From Teichococcus coralli (GTDB taxonomy: Bacteria > Pseudomonadota > Alphaproteobacteria > Acetobacterales > Acetobacteraceae), in the NCBI RefSeq assembly GCF_009829925.1, contig NZ_SNVJ01000002.1, positions 62,001 to 126,000 of the forward strand: DNA of 64,000 bases, in the 5' to 3' direction. The notes under the pieces were generated by a model, which saw nothing but the letters and a program-made list of their open reading frames with translations, was not told the origin of the DNA and did not search any database. Shown piece by piece: positions 1-8,662 of this stretch (position 1 is the stretch's first letter; every line of letters begins with the position of its first letter). The position numbers and the translations under genes were made by a program.

Positions 1-682
1 CGCCGGGCTTGCCATGCGTCATCAGCCAGCGCGGGCTTTCCGGCACCCAACTGCGCAACAGCATGATGACGAAGGCGAGCGCACCACCGACGACAAAGGC
101 GGCACGCCAGCCGATCTCGGGATCGATGATCGCAGGGTCCAGCACCACCAGCGCGGAGAGCGCGCCGATGGCGGCGCCGGCCCAGAAGGTGCCGTTCACG
201 GCCAGATCCACCGTGCCGCGCCGGCGGGCCGGGATCATCTCCTGGATCGCCGAGTTCACCGCCGCGTATTCCCCGCCGATGCCAGCGCCGGTCAGCGCGC
301 GGAAGAAGGCGAAGGACCAGAAGTCCCAGGAGAAGCCGGTGGCGACGCTGGAGATCATGTAGACGATGACGGTGACAAAGAAAATCTTGCGGCGCCCCAC
401 CCGGTCGGTGAGCCAGCCGAAGAACAGGGCGCCGAGCACCGCGCCGATCAGGTAGGCCGACGCGGAGAGGCCGACCTGCGTTTCGGAGAGCGCCAGGCTC
501 GGGCTTTCATGGATGGCGCCGGCCAGCGACCCGACCAGCGTGACCTCCAGCCCGTCCAGCGTCCAGGTGATGCCGAGTGCGGCGATGATCAGCCAGTGGA
601 AGCGGTCCCAGGGCAGCCGGTCCATGCGGGCGGGAACGCTGGTCTCGAAAACCTGTGCCGCCGCCTGCTGCCCTTGCCGCAT
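1..682 (-). CDS. MFS transporter, N-terminal part (3' end outside window)
   Basis: Major facilitator superfamily permease of the sugar/acid-symporter type, an inner-membrane proton-driven importer or exporter. I read it on the minus strand from ATG at 680-682; about 227 codons are present and the C-terminal half lies beyond the left edge. The start MRQGQQ is followed by a cytoplasmic segment, then membrane helices. The loop-2 signature GWLTDRVGRRK is clear, and a later PESPRWL motif matches the sugar-porter/aromatic-acid symporter branch. It is divergent from the dctPQM operon with 140 bp between the two starts. Substrate cannot be told; family call is firm. Confidence 0.85.
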   Translation of the reverse strand, partial: MRQGQQAAAQVFETSVPARMDRLPWDRFHWLIIAALGITWTLDGLEVTLVGSLAGAIHESPSLALSETQVGLSASAYLIGAVLGALFFGWLTDRVGRRKIFFVTVIVYMISSVATGFSWDFWSFAFFRALTGAGIGGEYAAVNSAIQEMIPARRRGTVDLAVNGTFWAGAAIGALSALVVLDPAIIDPEIGWRAAFVVGGALAFVIMLLRSWVPESPRWLMTHGKPG

Positions 683-741
683 CCCGTTCTCCCCCCTGCC
701 CTGCTCCCGGTGAACGCCAGTCTGGCCCAGGTGTTGCCCAT

Positions 742-781
742 GTTGCAAAGCCGCAGGCCGCTCCCTTAAGAAGGATGCAAC
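742..781. promoter_or_regulatory. Inverted repeat in the divergent MFS/dctP promoter region
   Basis: GTTGCA at 742-747 and TGCAAC at 776-781 form a perfect 6-bp inverted repeat, about 34 bp centre to centre, in the only intergenic space between two divergent transport genes. It could be an operator shared by both promoters. No regulator gene is adjacent, so this is a candidate only. Confidence 0.25.
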
Positions 782-822
782 GGGGCGCCGGCCATTCCGG
801 CGCCAAGGGGGGAAGACTGACC

Positions 823-1800
823 ATGCAGATGCTGCGCCGCACGGTGCTGGCCGCAATCCTGGCCGCCGCGCCCGGGCTCGCCGCCCGAGCCCAGACCGAG
901 ATCACCATCCAGCACCCGCTGCCGACGGCGAACAGCCACTACGGCGCGGGGGCGATGGCGTTCAAGGAGACGCTGGAGAAGCTCTCCAACGGCAAGTATC
1001 ACGTCACCATCCAGCGCAACGATAACGAGCGTGAGATGATCGAGAGCGTGCAGATCGGCACGCTGGACTTCACCATCACCTCCACCGGCCCGGTCGGCAA
1101 CTTCGTGCCGGAGGTGCGCGCGGTGGACGTGCCCTTCCTGTTCCGCGACTACGCGCATGCACGCGGCGCGCTCGATTCCAAGGTCGGGCAGGACATCCTG
1201 GCGAAGTTCCCCTCCAAGGGCCTGATCGGCGTCATCTGGATGGAAAACGGCTTCCGCCACCTGACCAACAGCCGCCACGAGGTGCACAACCCGGCCGACG
1301 TGAAGGGCCTCAAGGTGCGCACGATGGAGAACCAGGTGCACATGCGCGCCTTCTCCACCCTCGGCGCGCTGCCGACGCCGATGGCCTTCTCCGAGCTGAT
1401 CCCCGCCCTGCAGCAGGGCACGGTGGACGGGCAGGAGAATCCGATTCCCGTCATCGTCGCCAACAATATCGACCAGGTGCAGAAGTTCCTGACGCTGACC
1501 GGCCACGTGTACTCGCCGGCGCTGCTGATCGGCTCCCCGGCGCTGTGGGGCCGGCTCTCGGACGCCGACAAGGCGATGTTCGTGCAGGCCGCGACGGCCG
1601 CGCGCGACGCCAACCGCGCCAAGGTCACGGCCGACGAGCAGAACGGCGTGGCCGAGCTGCGCCGCCGCGGCATGGACGTCACCACCAAGGTCAACACCGA
1701 GGAGTTCCAGAAGGCGCTGGCGCCGGCCTTCGCGCAGTATGAGAAGGACCTGGACGCCAACACCCTGCGCCGCCTGCGCGACTGGAAGCCGGCGCAGTAA
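823..1800 (+). CDS. dctP: TRAP transporter substrate-binding protein DctP
   Basis: Periplasmic solute receptor of a tripartite ATP-independent periplasmic (TRAP) transporter, which delivers a carboxylate such as a dicarboxylate or sugar acid to the DctQ/DctM membrane complex. The 325-residue length is normal for the family. A Sec signal peptide covers about residues 1-24 and ends at AARAQ. The conserved arginine region (KGLKVRTMEN, near residue 165) that anchors the substrate carboxylate is present, as is the family segment GTVDGQENP. The start at 823 is chosen because a purine-rich ribosome site (AAGGGGGGAAGA) precedes it and it gives the signal peptide. First gene of dctP-dctQ-dctM; ligand unknown. 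Confidence 0.93.
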   Translation: MQMLRRTVLAAILAAAPGLAARAQTEITIQHPLPTANSHYGAGAMAFKETLEKLSNGKYHVTIQRNDNEREMIESVQIGTLDFTITSTGPVGNFVPEVRAVDVPFLFRDYAHARGALDSKVGQDILAKFPSKGLIGVIWMENGFRHLTNSRHEVHNPADVKGLKVRTMENQVHMRAFSTLGALPTPMAFSELIPALQQGTVDGQENPIPVIVANNIDQVQKFLTLTGHVYSPALLIGSPALWGRLSDADKAMFVQAATAARDANRAKVTADEQNGVAELRRRGMDVTTKVNTEEFQKALAPAFAQYEKDLDANTLRRLRDWKPAQ

Positions 1801-1813
1801 TCCACCCGCTTCT

Positions 1814-1836
1814 CCCGGCGCGGCCACCGCGCCGGG
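1814..1836 (+). terminator. Hairpin between dctP and dctQ
   Basis: CCCGGCGCG (1814-1822) pairs perfectly with CGCGCCGGG (1828-1836) around a 5-nt loop, 14 bases after the dctP stop. There is no T-tract, so rather than a strong terminator it may protect the dctP message or attenuate read-through, giving more binding protein than membrane subunits. That role is known for other binding-protein operons and is inference here. Confidence 0.45.
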
Positions 1837-1906
1837 GCCCGGCCGAACGCCATCCCCGCAGGAGTGACCCTGCCTTGCGCTTCCTCCCCGTGACCGGGGG
1901 CGCCGG

Positions 1907-2500
1907 ATGGCGCCCTTGAGCGTGAACTTCGTGCCGCTGGCGACCATCGCCGCGGCCAGCCTGCTCGCCACGCTGGTGGCGCTCTGGATCGCCGCACGCG
2001 CCGCGCCGCTGCGGCGCGCCGTGCTGGCGGCCGACCGCGCACTGACCGGCCTCGCCGCCGCCCTCGCCTGCCTCGCGCTGGCCGTCGCCGCCGTCGCCGG
2101 CCTCTGGCAGGTGTTCTCGCGCTTCGCCACCGAGACGCCGGCCGTCTGGAGCGAGGCGCTCGTGCGCACGGCGCTGATCTGGATGGCGCTGCTCGGACTC
2201 GCCGTGGCGCTGCGGATGGGGGCGCTGGTCTCCATCGACGTGGCGCACCGCTACAGCGCCGGCGCCATCCAGCGGGCGCTGGAGGCGGCCTCCCTGGCCA
2301 CCAGCCTCTCCCTGATGGGCGTGCTGTTCTGGTTCGGCTGGGGCATGGCGCAGCGCGTGAAGTTCCAGGAGATGGCGGGGTTGGAGGTCTCCATGTCCTG
2401 GGGCTACGCCGCCATCCCGATCGGCGCGCTGTTCGCCATGCTCGGCGCCTTCGCGCATTTCCTCGACCGCCGCTCGGCGGAGCTGGAGGTCGCGATATGA
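1907..2500 (+). CDS. dctQ: TRAP transporter small permease DctQ
   Basis: Small four-helix membrane subunit of the TRAP transporter, which scaffolds the large permease. The 197 residues contain an extra N-terminal hydrophobic stretch, then the typical DctQ helices; the charged segment RFATETPAVWSEALVRTALI corresponds to the conserved DctQ W-x-E-E/A region. It ends in an ATGA overlap with dctM (4 bases), showing translational coupling. It lies 106 bp after dctP. The start at 1907 is the first in-frame ATG; a start further in would remove only part of the first helix, so the exact N-terminus is less certain. Confidence 0.88.
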   Translation: MAPLSVNFVPLATIAAASLLATLVALWIAARAAPLRRAVLAADRALTGLAAALACLALAVAAVAGLWQVFSRFATETPAVWSEALVRTALIWMALLGLAVALRMGALVSIDVAHRYSAGAIQRALEAASLATSLSLMGVLFWFGWGMAQRVKFQEMAGLEVSMSWGYAAIPIGALFAMLGAFAHFLDRRSAELEVAI

Positions 2501-3774
2501 CCGGCGCCATGCTCATGGTGATGCTGATCGGCTTCGCCGCAGCCGTTCCGGTGGCCGTCGCCATCGGCCTCGCCGCCATCATCGGCATCGAGGGCTGGAC
2601 GCGCTTCCCGATGATCGTGGCGGCGCAGCAGATCTTCGTGGCACTCGACAAGTTCCCGCTGGCCGCCATCCCCTTCTTCATCCTGGCCGGCAACCTGATG
2701 GATGTCGGCGGCATCTCGCGCCGGCTCGTCGAGTTCGCCAAGTCCATCGTCGGCGGGGTGCAGGGCGGGCTGCCGGCCACCTGCATCGTCACCTGCATGA
2801 TCTTCGCGGCGATCAGCGGCTCCTCGGTGGCCACCACCTTCGCCATCGGCACCATCATGATCCCGGCGCTGGTGAAGCACGGCTACCCCGTCGGCTTCGC
2901 GGCGGCGCTGCAGGCCACCTCGGCCGAGCTCGGCGTGATCATTCCGCCCTCCATCCCGATGATCCTCTACGGCGTGACCACGCAGGTCTCGATCCCCGAG
3001 CTATTCATCGCCGGCTTCGTGCCGGGCGCGCTGGTGGCCGCCGCGCTGGTGGCGACGGTGCTGGTCTGGTGCCGCATCAAGGGCTGGGGCAAGCAGGACG
3101 GCGACGGCCGCCTGCCCTTCCTCGCCGCGCTGAAGCAGGCGGGCTTCGCGCTGCTGATGCCCGTGATCGTGCTGGGCGGCATCTATGGCGGCGTCACCAC
3201 GCCGACCGAGGCCAGCGTCATCGCGGTGTTCTACGCCATCATTGTCGGCATGCTGCTGCACCGGGAAATCGGCCTGCGGGACCTCTACCCGATCTTCCGC
3301 AAGTCGGTGGTGTCCTCCTCGGTCATCATGTTCATCATCGCCTGCGCGGCGCTGTTCTCCTACCTGCTGAACCGGCAGGGCGTGCCGGATGCGGCGGCGG
3401 CCTGGATGGTGCAGACCTTCCAGGGGCCGGTGATGTTCCTGCTCGGGGCGAACATCTTCCTGTTCATTGTCGGCATGTTCGTCGAAACCAGCGCCAGCAT
3501 CATCGTGCTGGCGCCGATCCTGGCGGACGCGGCGCAGCGGGTCGGCATCGACGGGGTGCATTTCGGCACCATCATGGTGGTGAACCTGGCGCTCGGCATG
3601 ATCACGCCGCCCTTCGGCGTGAACCTCTTCGCCGCCGCCCAGGTGGCCGGCTGCGGCATCGAATCGATGATGCGCTACCTTGCCGTCTTCATTGCCGTGG
3701 TGCTCGTCTGCCTCATGCTCATCACCTACCTTCCCGGCCTGACGCTGGCACTGCCGGCGCTCGTCTTCCGCTGA
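2497..3774 (+). CDS. dctM: TRAP transporter large permease DctM
   Basis: Large membrane subunit (425 residues, about 12 helices) that carries out sodium-coupled transport in the TRAP system. Family landmarks are visible: IPFFILAGNLM near residue 50, the glycine/serine-rich ISGSSVATTFAIG near residue 107, IIPPSIPMILYG near 148, TTPTEASVIAV near 230 and the C-terminal MITPPFGVNLF. It overlaps dctQ by 4 bases, and its stop codon overlaps the next start as TGATG, so the downstream glycosylase gene is translationally coupled to it. Confidence 0.95.
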   Translation: MTGAMLMVMLIGFAAAVPVAVAIGLAAIIGIEGWTRFPMIVAAQQIFVALDKFPLAAIPFFILAGNLMDVGGISRRLVEFAKSIVGGVQGGLPATCIVTCMIFAAISGSSVATTFAIGTIMIPALVKHGYPVGFAAALQATSAELGVIIPPSIPMILYGVTTQVSIPELFIAGFVPGALVAAALVATVLVWCRIKGWGKQDGDGRLPFLAALKQAGFALLMPVIVLGGIYGGVTTPTEASVIAVFYAIIVGMLLHREIGLRDLYPIFRKSVVSSSVIMFIIACAALFSYLLNRQGVPDAAAAWMVQTFQGPVMFLLGANIFLFIVGMFVETSASIIVLAPILADAAQRVGIDGVHFGTIMVVNLALGMITPPFGVNLFAAAQVAGCGIESMMRYLAVFIAVVLVCLMLITYLPGLTLALPALVFR

Positions 3775-4448
3775 TGCTGGCGCCCTCCCGCCCCGCCGCG
3801 CGCGGGCTCTCCCCCCGCGCGGCGCGCGCGCATCTCGCCGCCGACCCGGTGCTCGGCCCGGTGGTCCGCCAGGTCGGCGCCATCACGCTGAAGCCGGCGA
3901 AGCGCGAGCCCTATGAGGCGCTGGTGCGCGCCATCGCCCACCAGCAGGTGCATGGCCGCGCCGCCGAGGCCATGCTGGGGCGCCTGCTGGCGCTGTTCCC
4001 AGGGCACGACTTCCCACCCCCGGCCGGCATCCTGGCCCTGCCGGAGGAGGCGCTGCGCGGCTGCGGCTTCTCGGGCGCGAAATGCGCGGCTATTCTGGAC
4101 ATCGCCCACAAGTCGGTCGGCGGGTTGGTGCCCAGCCGCCACGCCGCCGCCCGCCTGCCGGACGAGGAGCTGATCCAGCGCCTAGTGGCGCTGCGCGGCG
4201 TCGGCCGCTGGACGGTGGAGATGCTGCTGATCTTCACGCTGGGCCGCCCCGACGTGCTGCCGGTGGACGATTTCGGCGTGCGTGAGGGCTACCGCCTCGC
4301 CGCCGGACGCGACACCCAGCCGAAGCCCAAGGAGCTGGCGGAGATCGGGCTGCCCTGGGCACCCTATCGTTCTGCGGCCGCCTGGTATCTCTGGCGCGCG
4401 GCGGACCTGGCCAAGGAAGGCCGCTTCAAGGCACCGGTGGCACTCTAG
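3774..4448 (+). CDS. DNA-3-methyladenine glycosylase (AlkA/HhH-GPD)
   Basis: Base-excision DNA glycosylase that removes alkylated purines. The 224-residue protein lacks the N-terminal domain of E. coli AlkA, as do many bacterial short forms. The helix-hairpin-helix reads VALRGVGRWTVEMLL (about residues 135-150), followed by the GPD-type motif LPVDDFGV with the catalytic aspartate at 164/165. The start ATG at 3774 shares one base with the dctM stop (TGATG), an odd partner for a transporter operon. The stop codon TAG lies inside the left end of a dispersed 108-bp repeat beginning at 4445, so the present C-terminus (KAPVAL) was set by that insertion. Confidence 0.9.
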   Translation: MLAPSRPAARGLSPRAARAHLAADPVLGPVVRQVGAITLKPAKREPYEALVRAIAHQQVHGRAAEAMLGRLLALFPGHDFPPPAGILALPEEALRGCGFSGAKCAAILDIAHKSVGGLVPSRHAAARLPDEELIQRLVALRGVGRWTVEMLLIFTLGRPDVLPVDDFGVREGYRLAAGRDTQPKPKELAEIGLPWAPYRSAAAWYLWRAADLAKEGRFKAPVAL

Positions 4449-4552
4449 AGCATTTTCCGTTCGCACTGGCTCACGGGAAATGCTTTAGCCGTTTGTTTTG
4501 ACAAGCATCTTCACCCGTCCCGATGATGCAGTCGGAACGGGGTCAGCTCTAG
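4445..4552 (-). repeat. Dispersed 108-bp palindromic repeat, copy 1
   Basis: This segment, read on the minus strand, matches 49347-49454 over its whole 108 bp with about ten differences. Both ends are CTAGAGC-like. One end carries a long hairpin (arms AGAGCATTTTCCGT and ACGGGAAATGCTTT here, imperfect in this copy), the other a second imperfect hairpin around CCCGTC/GGGACGGG, with a GTTTG...CAAAC element between them. There is no coding capacity. It looks like a REP- or MITE-like intergenic element. Its terminal CTAG supplies the stop codon of the upstream glycosylase gene. Confidence 0.9.
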
Positions 4553-4571
4553 CCTTGAAGGCCTCCTGCCC

Positions 4572-5342
4572 TTACCCCAGGAAAGCCGCCACCGCCGCCA
4601 GGAAGCCCTCCGGCCGTTCCGCATGGACCCAGTGCCCCGCGCCTTTCACCGTGGCGAAGCGCGCCGCCGGGAAAAGGCGGCGGAACAGCGGACGGTGCTC
4701 GGCGCGGATGTAATCGGAATTCTCGCCCGACAGCACCAGGGTGGGCCCGCCGTACTGCACCCCCTCACGCAGCGGCGGCGCGGCTTCGATGGCTGGCAGC
4801 GCCTCGGCGATTTCATCAAGGCCGATGCGCCATGCCGGCGGATCGCTATCGAGCCGCAGGTTCTGCAGCAGGAAGCCACGCACGCCGGGATCGGGGACCG
4901 CCGCGGCCAGCGCCGCATCCGCGGTGCGCCGGGTCAGGCTCGGGGACAGTGGCATGGCACGCATCGCCGCGGCGTAGGCACGAAAGGCCGGCGGATAGTC
5001 CACCGGCGCGATGTCCGCCACGACCAGCCGCTCCACCAGGGCCGGCTCGGCCAGCGCCAGGGTCATGGCCACCTTGCCGCCCATCGAATGGCCCAGCACC
5101 ACGGCGGAGCCGACCCCAAGTCCCGCGAGCGTTTCCGCGACGTCAGCGGCCATGGCCGGATAGTCCATCGCCGGGCCGTGCGGCGACTGCCCGTGGTTGC
5201 GCAGGTCCAGCGCGACCACACGCCGGGCGGCGGCCAGCGCCTTCTGCACCGTGGCGAAGTTCTGAGCCTGGCCGAAAAGGCCGTGCAGCAGCACCAGCGG
5301 GGGCTTTGGCCCCTCTCCCGCTTCGATCGCCCGCAGCCGCAT
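4572..5342 (-). CDS. Alpha/beta-fold hydrolase (YbfF-like esterase)
   Basis: Cytosolic alpha/beta-hydrolase of 256 residues, close in layout to the short-acyl esterase YbfF. The oxyanion region LLHGLFG is at 18-24, the nucleophile elbow GHSMGG has Ser86, a probable acid Asp lies near 210 (SGENSDY) and the base is His237 (GAGHWVH). The substrate is probably a short acyl ester or thioester; this cannot be fixed from sequence. It lies on the minus strand downstream of the EamA permease gene with a 12-bp gap and probably shares its transcript. Confidence 0.88.
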   Translation of the reverse strand: MRLRAIEAGEGPKPPLVLLHGLFGQAQNFATVQKALAAARRVVALDLRNHGQSPHGPAMDYPAMAADVAETLAGLGVGSAVVLGHSMGGKVAMTLALAEPALVERLVVADIAPVDYPPAFRAYAAAMRAMPLSPSLTRRTADAALAAAVPDPGVRGFLLQNLRLDSDPPAWRIGLDEIAEALPAIEAAPPLREGVQYGGPTLVLSGENSDYIRAEHRPLFRRLFPAARFATVKGAGHWVHAERPEGFLAAVAAFLG

Positions 5343-5354
5343 GCCCGCCTCTCC

Positions 5355-6218
5355 TTAGCCGCGCGTCGCCACCAGCACGCTGGCGACAATCAGGCCACCG
5401 CCGATCAGCACGTCCCAGCCCAAGGGCTCGCCGAGCCAGAGAGTGGAGACGACCAGCCCGATGGCCGGCGCCAGCAGGAAGCCGACCGAGGAAACCGCCC
5501 CCGGCAGGCGCCGCCCCGCTTCGATCACCGCCCAGGTGCCGAGCGGCGCGACGATGCCCCCGATCACCAGCATATGCGGCCAGGCACCGCGCCCGATGCC
5601 GCCGTGCGGCTCCAGCAGCAATGCCATCGGCACCAGCACCACGCCGCCCAGCAGGAAGCACCAGGGAAGGACGTCCAGCATGGTGCGGCTGGGCGGAAAG
5701 CAGCGCGTGATGATGATGGCACAGGACCACAGCAGCGCCGCCAGCACCAGCATGGCGTGGCCGAGCAGCATGCCCGGTTCGCGCCAGTCCACCGCCCAAG
5801 GTCCGGCCAGCGCGGCCACCCCCGCCAGCCCCAGCGCCGCCGCCAGCCAGCGCAGCGGGGAGACGCGCTCCCGCAGCACCAGCACCGACATCGGCACCAG
5901 CCAGTAGATGGTGACGTTGGCCAGCACCGCCGTACGCCCCGCCGGCACCAGCGCCACCGCCAGGTGCGTCAGCGCGAAGAACCCGCCGAGTTGCAGCAGC
6001 CCGACGCCAAGCATCGCCGGCCAGTCCTGCCGCGCCGGCCAGGCGAGCCGGCCCGTCGCCGCCAGCACGGCCGCCGCCACCAGCGCCCCGAGCAGCGTGC
6101 GCGAGACGGCGAACCAGAGCGGCGTGGCGTAGGGCAGCGCGGCCTTGGTGATCGGCCAGGCGCCACCGAACAGCGTGACGGCGATCAGCAGCAGGCGCAG
6201 GTCGGCGAGGCGCAGCAT
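5355..6218 (-). CDS. EamA/DMT-family permease
   Basis: Drug/metabolite transporter superfamily member, an inner-membrane exporter of 287 residues made of two EamA repeats of five helices each. The start [11 protein letters not shown] is preferred because the upstream extension is not membrane-like and because ATG (6216-6218) overlaps the stop of the upstream oxidoreductase as TGATG. Repeat 1 contains TKAALPYATPLWFAVSR, typical of the EamA helix-2 region. It probably forms an operon with the oxidoreductase upstream and the esterase downstream. Substrate unknown. Confidence 0.9.
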   Translation of the reverse strand: MLRLADLRLLLIAVTLFGGAWPITKAALPYATPLWFAVSRTLLGALVAAAVLAATGRLAWPARQDWPAMLGVGLLQLGGFFALTHLAVALVPAGRTAVLANVTIYWLVPMSVLVLRERVSPLRWLAAALGLAGVAALAGPWAVDWREPGMLLGHAMLVLAALLWSCAIIITRCFPPSRTMLDVLPWCFLLGGVVLVPMALLLEPHGGIGRGAWPHMLVIGGIVAPLGTWAVIEAGRRLPGAVSSVGFLLAPAIGLVVSTLWLGEPLGWDVLIGGGLIVASVLVATRG

Positions 6219-7234
6219 CAGGCCGCCGGTTCGGCGACGGTCAGCATGATCTTGCCGATATGCGTGCTGCTCTCCATCAGGCGGTGTGCCGCGGCCACCT
6301 CGCGCAGCGGGAAGGTGGTATGGATCACCGGGCCGCACTCGCCGCGCGCGAGCAGCGGCCAGACCTTCGCTTCCAGCTCGGCGGCGATCGCGCCCTTCTC
6401 GGCCGTGGTGCGCGGGCGCATGGTGCTGCCGGTCACGGTCAGGCGCTTCAGCATGATCGGCCGCAGGTCCACCTTTTCCGCCTCATGGCCCTGCAGGAAG
6501 GCGATGATCACCAGCCGGCCATCCTTCGCCATGCAGCGGAGGTTGCGCTGGAAGTAGGCGGCGCCGACCATGTCCAGAAGCACGTCCACGCCGTTGCCGC
6601 CGGTGTGCTGCTTCACCGCCTCGACGAAATCCTCGTCGCGGTAGTTGATCGCGACGTCGGCGCCGAGCCTGCGGCAGGCCTCGCATTTCTCGGCGCTGCC
6701 GGCGGTGGTCAGCACCTTCGCGCCGAAGGCCTTGGCGAGCTGGATGGCGGTGACCCCGATGCCCGATGTGCCGCCATGGATCAGCACGGTATCGCCCGCC
6801 TTCAGCCGGCCATGGCCGAACAGGTTGGCCCAGACGGTGAAATAGGTCTCCGGCAGGGCCGCCGCGCGCACCGCGTCGAAGCCGGCAGGCCAGGGCAGCG
6901 CCTGTGCCTCGGGCGCCGTGCAGTATTCGGCATAGCCACCGCCATTGGCCAGCGCGCAGACGCGGTCGCCGGCCTTGTAGCGGCGCACATCCGCTCCGGC
7001 GGCGACCACCTCGCCCGCCACTTCCAGGCCGGCGATCGGGCTGGCGCCCGGCGGCGGCGGGTAAAGCCCCATCCGCTGCTGCACATCCGGCCGGTTGACG
7101 CCGGCGGCAAGCACGCGGATCAGCACCTCGTCCGGCCTTGGCGCGGGCAGCGGGCCGGTGGCGGGAACGAGAACATCCGGCCCGCCTCCCGCGCCGTGGT
7201 CGATGTAGGTCATCGCGCTCGGCAGTTCAGTCAT
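6218..7234 (-). CDS. NAD(P)H quinone oxidoreductase (zinc-less MDR family)
   Basis: Medium-chain reductase of the quinone-oxidoreductase (QOR/PIG3) type, 338 residues, which reduces quinones or enones with NADPH. The GroES-like domain comes first. The Rossmann loop HGGTSGIG is at 153-160, with the family segment DTVLIHGG before it. The structural-zinc and catalytic-zinc cysteine sets of alcohol dehydrogenases are absent, as expected for QOR. The start at 7234 follows a strong ribosome site (AAGGAGGAAGCC). The gene is first in a three-gene minus-strand unit and is coupled to the EamA permease by a 1-base overlap. Confidence 0.93.
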   Translation of the reverse strand: MTELPSAMTYIDHGAGGGPDVLVPATGPLPAPRPDEVLIRVLAAGVNRPDVQQRMGLYPPPPGASPIAGLEVAGEVVAAGADVRRYKAGDRVCALANGGGYAEYCTAPEAQALPWPAGFDAVRAAALPETYFTVWANLFGHGRLKAGDTVLIHGGTSGIGVTAIQLAKAFGAKVLTTAGSAEKCEACRRLGADVAINYRDEDFVEAVKQHTGGNGVDVLLDMVGAAYFQRNLRCMAKDGRLVIIAFLQGHEAEKVDLRPIMLKRLTVTGSTMRPRTTAEKGAIAAELEAKVWPLLARGECGPVIHTTFPLREVAAAHRLMESSTHIGKIMLTVAEPAA

Positions 7235-7429
7235 GGCTTCCTCCTTCGCGGCAGTCGCGGCCCAAGGTGCCGCAAGGTCGGCGGCGCGTCGTCCGCCGTC
7301 AAGGCATGGCAAAACCTGCCGGCAAGTTGCGCCGAATTTGTCACGCCCGGGAAGGAGCACGGTTGCGCAATGCCTTGCTTGGGTGGACCATCCGGCATCC
7401 CTCTGCCGCGTTGCCCGCCGGAGTCCGCC

Positions 7430-8659
7430 ATGGTCCGCACCAGCCGCCGAACACTGCTCGGCCAGGCCGCGCTTGCGCTCACCGCGCGGCCGGCGGCGGC
7501 CCAGACGCGCGCGGCCGGCGCGCCGGAGTTGCGGATTGGCGCCATCTTCCCGGCGGCCGGCCCTCTGGCGCTGCACGGCGACGAGAGCTTTCGCGGCCTG
7601 GAGCTCGCCGTGGAGGCGCGCAATGCGGCGGGCGGCGTGTTCGGCCGCCCCCTGCGCCTGGTCAAGGCGGAAGCCAGCGATGCCACCCAGGCCGGCGAGG
7701 CGGCACGCCGCCTCCTGGCGGGACCGGAACGGGTCGCCGCGCTGTTCGGCAGTTGTGCCTCCTCCGTCTCCTTCGCCGCCACGCAGGTGGCCGAGCTGGA
7801 AGGGGTCCCTTACTTCGAGCTGGGCGCGATCGCCGACACGATCACCGCGCGCGGCTTCCGCTATCTGTTCCGCAGTTGCCCGCGCAGCGCCGACTATGCG
7901 GCGCTGACGCTGCGCGCCGCACTCGGGTTGCTGCCCACGCTGTGGCGGCACGCACCGGCGGCGATGCAGGTCGCCATCTTGCATGAGAACACGCTCTACG
8001 GGCAAAGCGTGGGAATGGCGCAGGAGGCAATGCTGAAGGATAGCGCGCGGCTGCTCGGCCGCTTCGGCTATGCCTCGGGCGGCCAGGACATCCAGGCGCT
8101 GGTGCCGCGCCTCCGGGCGGCGGAAACGCAGCTCGTGCTGCATGCCGGCCAGCAGGCGGACGTCCTGCTGCTGTTCCGTGCCATGCGCGAGATCGGCTGG
8201 CGGCCGCGCATGGTGCTCGGCGCCGGCGCCGGGTACAGCCTGACGGATACCGCCCAGGCTTTGGGCCCGCAGGTCGAGGGCGTGATGACGGCCGGCTTCC
8301 CGCCCTATCTGGCCGCAGGCCGCGCTGGCGAGGAGGCAGGCCAGCTCGCCGAGGCTTATCGCGGCAAATACGGGCACGACCCGCGGTCGGGCCACAGCCT
8401 GGCGAACTTCGCGGGTGCCCGCCTGTTCCTGGAGGCGCTGCACCGCGCCGGCTCGCCGGACAAGGAACGCATCCGCGCCGCGGTGCTGGCCACCGTGCTG
8501 GACGCGCGCGAGGCGCCGCTGGGCTGGGGCGCCGGATTCGACGAAGCCGGCCAGAACCTGCGCGCCCTGCCGGTGCTCGCGCAATGGCAGGGCGGGCGGC
8601 TGGTGCCGGTCTTTCCCGAGCCGGCCGCGGCGGGCGCGCCACGGCCGGAACTCGGCTGA
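7430..8659 (+). CDS. ABC transporter substrate-binding protein, Leu/Ile/Val type
   Basis: Periplasmic-binding protein of the amino-acid/branched-chain (LivK, type I) class, 409 residues. The N-terminus [17 protein letters not shown] is a twin-arginine signal ending near AAAQ, so it is probably exported folded by Tat. After it comes [20 protein letters not shown], the usual first strand and ligand loop. I chose ATG 7430, which places the RR motif near the terminus; an alternative ATG at 7370 would add 20 residues. No permease or ATPase gene is adjacent, so this is an orphan receptor. It is divergent from the oxidoreductase and ends 3 bp from the convergent Bug gene. Confidence 0.88.
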   Translation: MVRTSRRTLLGQAALALTARPAAAQTRAAGAPELRIGAIFPAAGPLALHGDESFRGLELAVEARNAAGGVFGRPLRLVKAEASDATQAGEAARRLLAGPERVAALFGSCASSVSFAATQVAELEGVPYFELGAIADTITARGFRYLFRSCPRSADYAALTLRAALGLLPTLWRHAPAAMQVAILHENTLYGQSVGMAQEAMLKDSARLLGRFGYASGGQDIQALVPRLRAAETQLVLHAGQQADVLLLFRAMREIGWRPRMVLGAGAGYSLTDTAQALGPQVEGVMTAGFPPYLAAGRAGEEAGQLAEAYRGKYGHDPRSGHSLANFAGARLFLEALHRAGSPDKERIRAAVLATVLDAREAPLGWGAGFDEAGQNLRALPVLAQWQGGRLVPVFPEPAAAGAPRPELG

Positions 8660-8662
8660 GCC

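Noticed and set aside
4623..6557. Long plus-strand open frame (644 codons) opposite the hydrolase and EamA genes
   Set aside because: It is antisense to two genes with clear family motifs; its translation is arginine/histidine/glutamine-rich low-complexity sequence typical of the complementary strand of GC-rich coding DNA.
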